64,000 nt of DNA. Origin: Campylorhamphus procurvoides (lineage: Eukaryota > Chordata > Aves > Passeriformes > Dendrocolaptidae). Under the pieces are notes generated by a model, which was given only the letters and a program-made list of their open reading frames with translations, was not told where the DNA came from and did no database searches. The stretch's first letter is position 1. Each line of letters opens with the position of its first letter. Of this stretch, positions 40,101 to 51,652 are shown piece after piece. The DNA lies in assembly GCA_013396655.1 (NCBI GenBank), contig WBMV01001015.1, positions 1,466,109 to 1,530,108 on the forward strand, written 5' to 3'. Position numbers and translations under genes: made by a program.

Positions 40101-43100
40101 TGAGCATTTGACCTGGTTCCCCCCACCCTCACTCCTCTTTCAGTTCTTGCTTGATCTACAGGATTGAAGCAGCCCCTGGCATTTCAGACCTGCTCTCAAA
40201 AGTCTCAGCACACTGACACTAATATGTTCCTTTTTCTGCTGAAAATATCAGAGTGTCTCACTTTTGGTTTCTAGCGGTTGCGTCACCCTGTTGCTCATCA
40301 CAGTCCAGGGCCAGCCAGAACATCCGAGTCTTCATCATATGGATGTTCATCCATCTATTCTCTTGTGCACACCAGGCATGCATGGCTCTCCCACACAGCA
40401 CGGAAGCATTTTGCACTGGCTTTTATGCAGGATCACTGTGAGTCTGAGACAAATGGTACCCTTAACACAAGTTTAAAGTGTGTGAGGGTACATATAGGCT
40501 CCACCTGCCTCCATCCTGCATATGGGTTTCCTTGGCTGCGTGGGTTTAGTGAAAAAAGCATCCCTGTGTCACTGCTGTCAAGAAAGCACCTCCATGGCAA
40601 GGTGGCAGCAGTACAGCTCCCACTGCACAGGTTTCAGACAGGACCCCAATGCTTCTCACAAGAGCCACCAGCAAGGAGTGGGTAGGTTATATCCCCAAAC
40701 CAAAGCACTCATAGTAATTTCAAATTAAATTCTAAATTAACAAGACAGGCAAGGTATTGTAGTGCTGAGTGCAGTACTGAATTTAGAATGGAGATCAGTA
40801 ACCAGGTCAGTGCCCACAAGAAGGATGTTCCTTGTGGCAGACACACCACCACATCATGTTTCCTCCATAAGAGAAATTTCAGCATTTGTTTGAGTGTTTT
40901 CCCCCTCTCTCAACTTTAGAAAAGCAGCTGGAAGTTTTAAACTTCTCACAGAAGACATGAATCCAAAATGATTGTTCAGTTGCTTGGTTTTCTTGTTCCT
41001 GAGGTGGAAAACAACTTCCTCTGCAGACAGTTCAGGGTGAAGGGTGAGCTTTATCACTGTCACCAAGAAGTGCCTGTGGCCTCAGATCCTCACACTGCCC
41101 TGCAGGACAGGATCCCTGGCCAGATTGCATCTCACACTACCTGAGTGTAACCATGCAGATGTCAAAGGATTCCGCCCCCCAGACTGAGACCAGAAATAGC
41201 ATTTTTCATAATTATAATATAGTCCTGACTAATCTTCCATCTAACTTCATGGATATAAATATTGTTTTAAGCACTGTTAACAGCATCTCCTAATAGACAT
41301 ATTGCAGAGATATTTGTGCACTGGGAATGCAGACAGCAAAGAGTTTTGGCTACAGTTATGCTGAAATACTGACTTCTTAGAATAAAGTGATTCTGCTACT
41401 ACATGTTCGTGTGTTGTTTAACTGTTTCCCTCTGTCTGCCACTTGCTGATAGTTTTGTTAGCTTCCTTCATCTCTTTATATATAAAATGAATAAAAAGAA
41501 ATTATTCCATTCAGGAGTGAGGAAAATTTCTGCTTACGGGAAAAGATTAGTTGAATTTGACTTTGTGGACGACAACTTAGCTAAAGAGGAGATGTTGTGA
41601 CGAAGTTGGATAGGGTTCTAGCAAAAACTACTTTGATGTTTCTGAAAATTACTGAAAACAAAGATACATTAGATTCTCAGGTTTTCTGAGGTCAAGAATA
41701 CTTCTGAAATCTAAAGCAGACAATAGCAATTCCCATCGTCTTCTGCTGGGCTGCAATCCACCTTCCCTCACCCCCACTAGGAGCTTTCCCTCATTCCCCC
41801 ACTGCTGGCTGCTGTATGGATGGGGAAGCAACATTTCTCTGTCAGTGTTGCCTGAGGTAGAAAACAAGCCCACAGGAACCCGAGGTGGGGTGAGAGCGAG
41901 CCTGCTCTGGACCCTGCATCACTCCCAAATGCGCACTGTGAGGCCACTCTTGCTGCCAGCCAAGCAAGGAGGTGCTCCATGACCCAGCAGAAGATGTACT
42001 TACTGCAGTCAGTGAAATCCTTCTGAGGCTTTGTTCCCCTGCTGAGAAGAGGCACCATTTTTATCTAATAGATCTGCTTTATCCTGCTGTTTATCCTCTG
42101 GTCTCATCTGGGATTCCAGTGAAATCAGCCGTAAGATGTGCTCGTATCCCTGGGACTAGGATGCCCACAGTGTTGTACAAACCATTTGCCTACACTGGCA
42201 CTGTGCTGCTCAGAAGCTGTTTGCAGAGACAGAAAACCTAAGACAAATGTATGGAGAGCTACAAACATAGGTCTAGTTTATGGAAAAACTACAAACCCCA
42301 AACAGCTGTTCTTTTCTCCTTGGTGCTGCATGCTATAGGAAAACAGGTGCCACTTCTTCAGGTATGAGTAAGAAAAGGTGAAAATTCAGGGTTGCAGCTC
42401 TTTTCATCAGCAGTACTCCAACACACCCATAGGAGTGATTACACACTGTCACCTGCTTTTAAAACACTAAGAGCTTTTCTTTTCTTCTTCATGAACTCCT
42501 GGTAAGAGATTTCCCTCTGCTTTCCATCTTGTAATTTACTATGTGGTCTTGGAGAAATATGCTTTTACTGGCCTATTTTGACCAGACAAATTTGTCATTC
42601 CTGCAGTCATTCTGAAATTCTGCAGTTCAGTTGGCAAATCTTTTAGATAGATGGCACCCAGGATAGGGACCCGAGCAGCGAATTGTGGGGTCATGGACAT
42701 CTGTGCTGGAACGCTGCAGCCTGCATAGTCCTCCTGCAGCTGCAATAGCTGAACTGCAAACAGCAGAGCCAGAGTGCAGCCTTGTACTCTGTGCTCTGCC
42801 CCTCTCTCTGCTCTGTGAGTGTTCATCTCCAGCTGTCCTATTCTTCAGAGACAAGGTCAAAGTCAACACAACAACTTGAGAGCTACCAGCAGAACTGAAT
42901 GCTGTTTTTTCTTACCTTCACCCCTTATCCACTTTATACCCCTTCTCAAATGACACTTGATGCTTTTTTTAAAAATTACTTTACTTAATTACTATGCTTT
43001 TTTCTTTAGAAAAGGTTCTCTCTAAATAGAAATTCAAGATAGGAAAAAATGATTACATCTTTGTGTTGTTAAAGCAAATTTTTTGTTCTTAGGTTTAAAC

Positions 43101-45860
43101 AAGCCAGGTGTCTTCTTTCTGACTCTGCTCAGTCAATCAGTACAAAGTAAGTTTCTGTTTGAATTAGTAACTTATTTTTAATTGTAGAACAGAAACCCAG
43201 TCCCAAACTGGCAACGGCACAGAGGTAGTTATTATGTCTAAAAAAAAAAAGGGTGACCAAAATAACGAAAATAACAATAAACTAAAAATCTTGGCCAATT
43301 TCCCATAAGAGATACCAGGAGCAATTCAAAGTCTGCATGAACTGATCGATTGGTGCATTCCATTAATTCAGGTAAATTTAAGCAGCAATGTTAAAAAGGA
43401 CATTATGGAATTTTTACCAGTCACAGGGATTGTCAAAACTTGTATTCCACTAAAGCCATTATTAGTTGCTCATTCTACAATTATGTTTCATCTTTTGTGT
43501 GTAAAATGTCTTGTAAAATGCAGAAGAGGAAAGAGAATACATTTCTGATATATACAAATACATACAACACATACACAGTATTTTGTGTACAAGCAGAAAA
43601 TCCTTTGCCAAGCAGAAAAAATTACAATATTGTTTAATTGCTGTAAAAAATGAATAATATGTAGCAATAATTGTATACAGCCATTCAGGAATCAGAGATA
43701 CAGAGAAAAGTAAAATCATTTGGCAGCTGTTGGTGTCACTAAATGCCATTTCACTTACTGTGATACAGTCTGCAGCATTAATTACTGAGCTCTGCTTGAG
43801 GAAAGTCTTTCAAGAATACAAATTGCCCTTTTTTTGTCTACCATAAGAAACAACTAATCCTTCTCAAAGATCGTTCATTCCCTCTGACATGACTGCAGTG
43901 ACTACTAATTAAAACTAGCAACCAAAATCAAACAATGGAAACCAAGAAAGATTAAATTAGAAGACGTCATGAACCTTTCCAAAGGAGCTTTTAGCCAAGT
44001 CTGGAATTGCTCCTATTACGTGTGCTAGGTCAAGAGCATCTAAGTTTGGCAATCCTTCAGCAAAGGCATCTGTGGAGGTTCTCCATCTCAGGCATGCTGG
44101 AGTCCCTGTTTGGTCCCCATCCCACGGCTGGGAGGGAGGTAGCATGGGCAGCAGGGAGCCAGCACTGGGGGTGCCCACACAGGCAGAGCTTCTGGGGGAA
44201 GGATGAGAAAAACCCTCTCTGGGGACCTGAAGGACTGCAGATGCATTTCTGAAATACTGCAAGTCACTGCATTTTAATAAAAATCACTTGTTTCCTTAAA
44301 CAAAAGCAAGCACAGTAATCTGCTACACCATTCACACCAACGCCTTCCTCCCAACTTCAGGAGATGTATGCTGGCATAAGCTCAGACTTTTTTTTGGTTA
44401 AACTGCAGATATTTCATCCCAAAATAAGAGTTATGCAACTGCATTTTGTACCCCCCTGTTCAGGACCAACTGCTAGACTGGCTCCTGTATTACATAGGAA
44501 CAAGATGTTCTGTCAAAACTATTAATACCAAATCTTTCAGGAAAAGGTGGACTATTTTGGCAACAAATACTCCTTTCCAGAAGAGAATAGTCCAAAAGGA
44601 AGTCAAAGATCCGGTCTCTGAACACAAAACAAGGAGCACTTGTAAACAGTCTAGACGTATTTCCATGCTATGGAGGGTGAACTTGGGGCATTTTTTAAGC
44701 TTTTTCTTCCTTCACTCATATATAATCTTATAAACGGCAGTCAATTAAAAGCTTAGAACAAACAAACTAAGTCTCTTTGAAAAATGTTCCGCACTTAACA
44801 AGAGCCAAGAGTCGGGTGTTTTATAAGCAAAGCAAGCTGTGTTACAGCACTCTGCAGGCACCAGCTCTGCTCCTGCCTGTTCCAGGAGCCGGGACCCTCC
44901 TGCACCCCACAGCCAGGGCCTGGGCACCTGGCTCTGCTGTGCCAACAAACCCATGCTCACAGCACTGCACAGCTGCCCACACCGCACTCTGTGTTCCAAA
45001 TCAGTGGTTTCTCAGTAGCTGAGAGAGAGCTGGAGGTCAGAATAAGGGGGTAGACTGGAAAAGAGGGACACTGGCTGGTGTAACACCAGCACATAGATTT
45101 TTCTGAGCAGTTTAAAGCTCAACCCATGTTTTGGCCAGCTCGGCTGCAGTGTGGGTCTAGTGGGCTCCTTCAGCTCTGGCCCCAGCATTCACCTTAGCTA
45201 TGCCAGCTCATGTCTCCTGGGCTGGGAGGAGGACTGTGCCCCACTTTACGAAAGGAACTTCAAGCTAATGAGTTTTACACAGCCAACACCTGTACTTTGA
45301 TCTCTACTTTTTCAAGGTGAGAGGGCAGTAAGGTGTTGCATCAGAACACAGCAACAGAGCTCAGTCTGGGGCATGAGCTGTGAGAGAGCTTGACCAGGCG
45401 CCCTCAGGCATGTCCCCAGTCCCCAGCAGGTCCTCATCTCTCCATGGGGTCTCTCAGCCCATAAGAATATCACAGATGGCAGAGGAGCTGCAAAATGATG
45501 AGATGCTCTGAACACAGACTGAAGAATTTCTGCTAGTTTCCTTGCTCTCCAACATCACTAGAGGCTAATAGCTACTTGGCATAAAGGAAAATAAGGCCAG
45601 AGAAAATAACTTGTTTTCTGTTTGAAACTTCAGCCCATGATCAAGGGATGGCCACATGCCTGAAGGAGCCAGCAAGGCCGTGTTACAGGTAACCACTGCT
45701 CAGGTAGACACAGAAAGTGGCAGATGCTAGTTGCTGACTTGGACAAGTTCCTGAAGACAAAATAAACACAAGGATTCTCATTTTTGCATATTGCATTATC
45801 AAGTCACCATCCAGGAAAACAATGAATAGAAGTTTGTATGAACTAAATTGAGCAAGATTC
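37200..45860. other. Gene-free unique DNA
   Basis: No gene is recognised; the longest frame is 135 codons (40278-40685, plus) and overlaps two other plus-strand frames. Small local features are a TTAAT-rich tract at 39599-39637, a short CA run near 39707-39717, an A-run at 43239-43250, and a perfect 8-bp inverted repeat around one base at 45074-45090 (GCTGGTGT / ACACCAGC). Confidence 0.5.
39599..39637. repeat. TTAAT/ATTAAT low-complexity tract
   Basis: Repeated TTAATTATAA, TTAATTATG and TTAATTGTG units give an AT-rich tandem array about 39 bases long. Confidence 0.75.
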
Positions 45861-45865
45861 ACATA
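45861..45865. repeat. Target-site duplication, left copy (ACATA)
   Basis: ACATA directly precedes the LTR end TGACA. The sequence after the other LTR end is ACATG (46451-46455), which matches at 4 of 5 bases. A 5-bp duplication is the size known for ERVL-type integration. Confidence 0.65.
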
Positions 45866-45990
45866 TGACATGGTTTAACCCCAGCCAGCAACTCAGCCCC
45901 ACACTGCTGCTCGCTCATTTCCCCTGGTGGGATGGGGAAGAGAGTAAGAAGAGTAAAAGTGAGAACACTAGTAGGCTGAGACACAGACAG

Positions 45991-45996
45991 TTTAAT
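45991..45996 (-). promoter_or_regulatory. Polyadenylation signal of the ERVL LTR (ATTAAA)
   Basis: Minus-strand ATTAAA lies about 185 bases downstream of the TATA box, consistent with the R/U5 layout of an LTR. Confidence 0.55.
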
Positions 45997-46177
45997 AAGG
46001 AAAGCAAAAGCCACACACACAACGAAATCAAAACAAGGCATTCATTCACCACTTTCCATGTGCAGGCAGATGTTCAGCCATCCCCAGGAAACCAGGGCTC
46101 CATCATGTGTAATGACAACTTGAGAAGACAAATGTCATCACTCTGAACATCCCTCCCTTCCACCTTCTTTCCCCAGC

Positions 46178-46183
46178 TTTATA
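46178..46183 (-). promoter_or_regulatory. TATA box of the ERVL LTR
   Basis: Minus-strand TATAAA within GCATATAAAGCTGGGG, at the expected U3/R position. It could still act as a promoter for minus-strand transcription, but nothing in the sequence shows that it does. Confidence 0.7.
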
Positions 46184-46450
46184 TGCTGAGCATGATGCCA
46201 CATGGTGTGGAATATACCTTTGGTCATTTGGTGTCAGTTGGCCCAGATGATTCCCTTCCCAACTACGTGTGCACCTCAGCCCCCTTTCTATGGGGTGAGG
46301 AGCAGAAAAGGCCTGGACTGTGTTAGTGCTGTTCAGTGATAATAAAAACGTCCCTCTGTTATCAACACCGTTTTCAGCAGAAATCCAAAATACAGCCCCA
46401 TGCCAGTTATTATGAAGTAAACAAATTCTATTCCAGCCAAAACCAGCACA

Positions 46451-46455
46451 ACATG
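46451..46455. repeat. Target-site duplication, right copy (ACATG)
   Basis: This is the partner of ACATA at 45861-45865, with one mismatch at the last base. Confidence 0.6.
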
Positions 46456-47514
46456 AAACAACCAGAAGTACTCAGCAAAGGATAAATATGGGTGACTGTG
46501 CCCATATCCTACTGCTGGATTTGAAGCTGGATTTGCCAACAGCTCCATGTGAAGACCCAACCCAAATTCTTGTCAACAGTAACAGAAATCCAAGGAAGCC
46601 ATCACTAAGGCAACACGGACACAGCCACTAACCCTAAATCATCACTTATGTATCACAACAACCAAGCACCCTCACCCCCACAACATATTTTACTTCATTT
46701 CCGCTGTATAGCCACTCACCAAAAGCACAGATAATTCAACAGCTTTGAAGAGCACAAGGTCACCAAATAGTGCATTGAAGTCATTCTGTACTTTATATTA
46801 CCTTTGAATTTGCACTACTACCCTTAAAAACAGGGAATTTTCTACTGGTTAAAAATATCTCTATCTCATGTAATTTCAATGACCTTCCTTGCAGAGAAAC
46901 TGATGGAGAGATTTTTTGCTTTTTCTTCTAATTGAATAAAAAAAAGTCTGACTGGAACAAATGCTTTTTATATTAACAAGGGAGAACCCTGGAAATGTAG
47001 GGTCATCTCCTGTTGCCTGTTATACATTTTGTTTTCCTCATCAAATTATCAATACAAAATGATCATCTGGAGTCTACAAAACATGCACATGTGTGAATTC
47101 CCATGCAAGTTTGCACTCCAGGCTGCAGCCCTGCTGGGCAGTAAGGACATGCCTGAGAGGGACTGTGCTACAGGGCCCCACTAGAAGTAACGCACCAGTT
47201 GCCAATGGTACCACTTTGGGTTTATTTTATTTGTGGATAGTACAATGAAGCTGTGTTTTTATCAGGTCCTGGATGCTCCAGTAGTGTCAGCAATATTCAT
47301 ATATCATAAGCTACAGTGACAGGAAAGGGAAAAGGAGAAAGAAGGGATACGAGAAGCCAACTTATGAATCTTAAGGAACTTTAACCAGGAAAGCATAACG
47401 TTATAGGGAAATGCAGTCACAAACCCCCTGCTGCTACCAGGCTTTGTGAAGTTCATTTCATGGAGCAGAATATTCTTAGAGACAACAAACAAACTTAAAA
47501 GACTTGTTACTGTT
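46456..47514. other. Spacer between the two ERVL LTR sequences
   Basis: About 1.06 kb with no gene and no recognisable retroviral coding sequence. The longest open frame touching it (75 codons, minus, 46333-46560) begins within the LTR. It looks like ordinary unique DNA and gives no sign of a proviral interior. Confidence 0.55.
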
Positions 47515-47612
47515 TCATTATAGACTGAGGATGATGTCATATGGTATAGAATAATGCTTTGGCCAGTTGCCATCAGCTGTCCCAGCTGTGTCCCCTCTCA
47601 ACTTCAATCACA
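47515..47612 (-). mobile_element. Older, partial ERVL LTR fragment of the same family
   Basis: The segment 'gatgtcatatggtatagaat' followed by 'cagctgtcccagctgtgtcc' parallels the U3 part of the solo LTR at 46190-46270 and is in the same (minus) orientation. It includes the region just upstream of the TATA position, here CTATAATG on the minus strand. Neither LTR terminus was found, so the copy is truncated or badly decayed. It may extend further on either side than I can see. Confidence 0.7.
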
Positions 47613-49107
47613 ACACACCTGATGCAGTATAAAAAGTCTTTCACATCACTCTCCTGCCCATCTCCAGTGCTGATGACGGGGAACAGCTGAGGGAAGAGGT
47701 TCAGAAATTCAGAGGAGAGAAAGTCAACACTTTCCCAGGAAGAAAATCACAGCTGAGACCCACACATCGCCAGGTTTGTTATTCAAATGAGGGGCAATTT
47801 GTCTTTCTTTGACAAAGCAAGACCCCTTAGCCAACTTCTCAGTGGCATAGGTAAATTGGAAAGGTGAGAAAGGAGGCCCACATGGGGAAAGAGAAGCTGT
47901 GACTGCATAGAGTTATTTGCTACCCGATGATATTCTCATATAGTCTAGTGCATACTACAGATATAAATTGAAATCTGGCTTTACAACTAGACTCCTTGTT
48001 AGTGCTGTCTGAGTACAGCACTTTTTTAGCAGTTCCATTTCCAGCTGATACCCTGCGCAGCACTTTTCCATGGTGCCATGCCCAGCACCATGACACCACG
48101 GGGAAATTGGCTGCAAACATACACATTCCATCAGCAGCACAACTCAGCATCCTTCCACCAGTGGACAACCTTACATGTTCATTGGACCTGAAAACTATAC
48201 ATTCCAATGCATGAGTACCTCAAACTTTGAAAAAAATTAATCTTCTTAGGTCTCAGTATTTAGAAAATGGCTCTCACTAGCTGGTTATCTCTTCATCAAA
48301 CAAAAGCTCTATTCATGCTGTTGAAAATCATAATATTTAGTGAAAAAGTAGAAAGAAAGTTGTAAATAATCAAGCCTTGTTCCATGGATGGGTGCAAAAG
48401 CAATTTGTTTAATTCATTTTGGAGGTCACAGAAGCACAACATTAAAGCTCATTTTGCAACATTTATATAATTGTGCTGTTTGAAAAGCCATCCTGCTTTT
48501 AATTTATCAAGATTCAATTTAGCTGCTTGCACTCCCAACTGGGATGCTTCTGCAGGAGCATGGCACCAGTGCTGGAACAGTAGCAGCACACCAGGGCTGG
48601 AACATAGCAGCCCATTGCCAAGCACCTTCCAGCTCCTCTGCAGGAGCTGTCCAGGGGTACACAAGAAGCACCTGCTCCCTGAACCCCACCACGGACACTG
48701 AGAAGAGTCTCTCAACACAGGAGAAGGGAAAACGTGCCAAGGAGCTTGCCAGAACAATGTTCATCTCCATCTGCTCTTTCTCCCAGCTGTGACCAAGGAG
48801 GAATCTCCCCAGTCTCAGAGCATGATCACCAAACATCCCTTTGGTCCATAAGAACTCTTCTATTTCTGTTCATGGCATTAAGCTGCCCATCACATCCCAT
48901 CTCCCAACCTTGCCTCATCAGCAGTCAAAGCTTCCACCAACTTCCCTGCTCGTGCTGGCAATCTGACTTGCCTGCATCCATTCCTCCCTCCATCTCACTG
49001 TTCCACTCTCTCCTGCTCCCCATCCTTTCCTTCTTTACCTCTACAAATGCCTCCCAGCTCCTCATCTCCTTTGCCAGTGTAATTCTTCAGCGTCCTGAGC
49101 ATCCCTG
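47613..49107. other. Gene-free unique DNA
   Basis: No gene is recognised. Overlapping frames on both strands around 48.45-48.85 kb (102 and 105 codons minus, 76 and 82 codons plus) have no domains. A 245-codon plus frame (48734-49471) starts here and runs through the CR1 fragment at 49.1 kb, so its length is coincidental. Confidence 0.55.
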
Positions 49108-49212
49108 CAATGTCTCTCAAGGCCAGGTTGGATGGGGCCCTGAGCAACCTGGTCTAGTGGAAGATGTCCTTACCCATGGCAGGAAGATCTCTTCCAAACC
49201 AAACCATTTTTT
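49108..49212 (+). mobile_element. CR1 LINE, short 3' fragment
   Basis: The order 'aaggccaggttggatggggc', 'gagcaacctggtctagtgg', 'tcttccaaaccaaaccatt' is that of the last ~100 bases of CR1: the end of ORF2, then the 3' UTR. The terminal ATTCTATG repeats are lost or replaced by a T-run. It is about 1.2 kb upstream of the longer CR1 end at 50.4 kb and in the same orientation, but overlaps it in content, so it is a separate insertion. Confidence 0.8.
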
Positions 49213-50424
49213 ATTTTCCTTCGTTTTCCAACAGCAGCCAGCAACTGAAACCTCCTGGCAGGGGCTGGGTAAGTACCAACAGTTCACATCATGCCTTATG
49301 CTGTTGCATGGATGGCATTTGCGCATGGATGGCATTTCACATGGCTGTGGATTTCCATCCATTGCCAACACAAGGAAAGCTAAAGAAGGATTTCACACTA
49401 GGGAGGGAAAAGAGTCAGATGATAAGTTTGTAAAGCATGTGCAGCAGTGCCATATCAAGTCAGAAGCCTGATACCAGATGTCGAGAGAAAATGCAGGCAC
49501 TGAAATCACGAAGTGGCATGGCTCAGAGGACAAGTTTCCACCCACTCACAGCAGCCAGTGTGAGGAATGAGTGTTTGGATTCCTGCCACCTTTACCCTTT
49601 ACTTTCCATTTTAATTTTGACCTTTCACAAGTCATTCTTCAAATAAACTCATTCAGGATTATGCAATGGTTTACCTGTGGCTAGGGACACACATTCTGGA
49701 TGGCAGAGAACATACCAGGAAACACCAGCTCACCCAGTGAGCAGCACGACCCTGCTGCAGCCCTCATTTATGTACTACGCAGGTTCTCCTGTTCCGACCC
49801 AAGCTGCCTTCTCCTTGACTGGGAAATCTCAATTGCCTTAAGGACACCAGTAGCTCATTCTTCAGCTTTCATACAACACACCTGGCAAATACAGTGCTGC
49901 ATAATCACTTTTTACACCTTTCACAGTGTTCTGGAAATATCATAACAGAAAATTAGGAGAAGTGGTGATACACTGGAATGCAGCCTGTGGCCCTGCAGGG
50001 CTTTAAAACCAAATATATGTGGACTCACACACAGATGCATTTTCTCATTCAACACCCAGTCTTCTACAGTCATGCCTTTGTGCTGCCTACACTGTGCCTT
50101 TGGCACAACGAGTTTGTTCAGAGCCCACACTCAGGCCTGGCCCATTTCCACCATCTACACTGTGGGGTGGAAGAGGCAGGGGGTTACAGTCCAGCGCAGT
50201 ATTGCAGAGTTTGTTTCTTTGATTGGTGGCAGAGAAGGACACATGCATCAAGCACCTCCTCCCTTCCTCTCTGGGATGAGCTGCCTCCCCTGAGCATGCA
50301 GCTAATGCCATTAGTCAAAGAGAAGTTTTTAGTCTTTCTGCAGAAACCAGCCCTTTTGCGTCTGCTCCTGACTCCTAGAATACTCGGGGGCACCACTGGA
50401 GGTCTCAGCTCCATCCCCCTGCTC
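49213..50424. other. Unique DNA between two CR1 fragments
   Basis: No gene is recognised. A 255-codon plus frame (49978-50745) starts here and reads into the CR1 copy; only its CR1 part is recognisable. A 17-base tandem duplication lies at 49306-49337. Confidence 0.5.
49306..49337. repeat. Tandem duplication, unit ~17 bp
   Basis: GCATGGATGGCATTT occurs at 49306-49320 and, identically, at 49323-49337, separated by GC. The perfect match suggests a recent slippage event. Confidence 0.85.
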
Positions 50425-50826
50425 CTACAAAGACAGGCTGAGGCATTGCATTTGTTTGGCCTAGAGAAGAGAAGGATCCAGGGAGACCTTAGAGCAGACT
50501 TCCAGTACCTGAAGGGGGCTTATAAAATAGATGGGAAAAGACTGTTCAGCAGGGCCTCTTGTGACAGGACAAGGGCTATAGGTTTTAAAGTAAAAGTGGA
50601 TGGATTCAGACTAGGTATAAGGAGAACATTTTTTATGATCAGGGCAGTGAGACACTGGAACAGGTTGCCCAAAGACATGGTAGATGTCCCATCCCACAAA
50701 AGCTTCAAGGTCAGGTTGGACCAGTTTCCGAGCAACCTGACATAGTTGAAGACATCCTTGCCTGTTGGACTAGATGACCTTTAGAGGTCTCTTCAAACCC
50801 AGAACCACTCTATGATTCTATGATCT
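50425..50826 (+). mobile_element. CR1 LINE, 3' end with open ORF2 C-terminus
   Basis: The 5'-truncated copy keeps the last ~100 codons of ORF2 without a break. Visible in order are LFGLEKRRIQGDL, FQYLKGAYKIDGKRLFSRA, GFRLGIRRTFFMIRAVRHWN and PSHKSFKVRLDQFPSNLT, then a stop (TAG) at about 50743-50745. A short 3' UTR follows ('ggactagatgacctttagagg') and the tail 'actctatgattctatgat'. The open frame and well-kept tail make this the best preserved of the CR1 ends here. It lacks the RT catalytic core, so it is not active. Confidence 0.92.
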
Positions 50827-51193
50827 GATGAGGCAGAGGCCATGCTGACCTAGAGGCAGAACTTCCTCTCTGCAGCTGCAGACCACAGGAGCAGTGAGGT
50901 TTCTTGCCTCAGAGCATTCTGCACACCCTAGTGCCTCAGAAATCTTCTTGAGGACTGCCAGACCTCCTTGCAGGAAACATGGGAGGCATGTTTATGTAGT
51001 GAGTGCATGCACGTTGTTCTGGTCCTCAGGTATGGAGCCTGGAAACATTGCTGACTGCCAGGGAAGCAGATCAGGAAAGATGCACTTTCTTATCAAACTG
51101 CTTATCCTGACTCAGGCAAAGCTCTCCCAGAATTTGTCTCAGTTTTGTTTGGTGTTTCTCAAACCGAAGGTACTATGAGTGAATTAATTCATA
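50827..51193. other. Unique DNA between CR1 and the unassigned element
   Basis: No gene is recognised; one 94-codon plus frame (50894-51178) has no domain. Confidence 0.5.
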
Positions 51194-51599
51194 CTGTTGC
51201 CTTAGGGTTTTCATGAATTTGTGGATTTTTATACTTCTAGGTATACTTCTCACATATAGCGTAGCTAACAACCTCTAACCCTGTGTTAGCTGTCTTAAGG
51301 GTCAGATAATAGCTGGAACACTGCGCAAGGAAAACATGTACCAGAGCTAAGGCAACTAGATACCATGTTAGTCAAAACAAGAAAGCAAAGCCCAGCAACC
51401 TTGGAGAAGCTCCAATACGGCCAAGGGGTCTTAAGACCTCCAACTCAATTCTAGGAGAGGCGTGCCATGAGGCAGAACCAAGGGAAGTTCTGGNTTGGGT
51501 GAAAGGGTTTTTCACCTGGCAGGGACGGGTTGTCCCTTGTTTGCTTTGGTAAGGCATAGCAGAGTGGCTCAGGGGGTTTGGCTGGAAACAGCCGGGAAT

Positions 51600-51631
51600 T
51601 AAATTAAAGGGACGCCTTTCGGATTAATTTA
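51600..51631. other. AT-rich inverted repeat inside the unassigned element
   Basis: TAAATTAA (51600-51607) and TTAATTTA (51624-51631) are perfect inverses, with AGG/CCT extending the stem towards a short loop. It lies just upstream of the tRNA-like hairpin. Confidence 0.6.
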
Positions 51632-51652
51632 CTCTGCATGTTTTGAAGCAGT

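Larger units (their letters stand above)
45866..46450 (-). mobile_element. Solitary LTR of an avian ERVL-type endogenous retrovirus
   Basis: I recognise this as a common bird LTR. Read on the minus strand it starts TGTGCTGGTTTTGGCTGG (46450 inward) and ends GGTTAAACCATGTCA (to 45866), so it has the standard TG...CA ends. A TATA box (TATAAA on minus, 46178-46183) lies about 270 bases in. An ATTAAA polyadenylation signal (minus, 45991-45996) lies about 185 bases further on. This gives a U3 of roughly 270, and an R plus U5 of roughly 310 bases. No gag, pol or env sequence adjoins it, and near-identical ACAT(A/G) flanks both ends. The simplest reading is a solo LTR left by recombination between the two LTRs of a provirus. 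Exact subfamily naming needs a repeat library. Confidence 0.9.

Noticed and set aside
46606..46614. TAAGGCAAC, identical to the 9-mer at the proposed element ends near 51.35 and 51.88 kb
   Set aside because: It stands alone in spacer DNA; about half an occurrence of any given 9-mer is expected by chance in 64 kb on both strands.
48734..49471. 245-codon plus-strand open frame
   Set aside because: It passes through a CR1 3' UTR fragment out of any CR1 coding frame and has no recognisable domain; serine/proline-rich composition reflects C-rich DNA.
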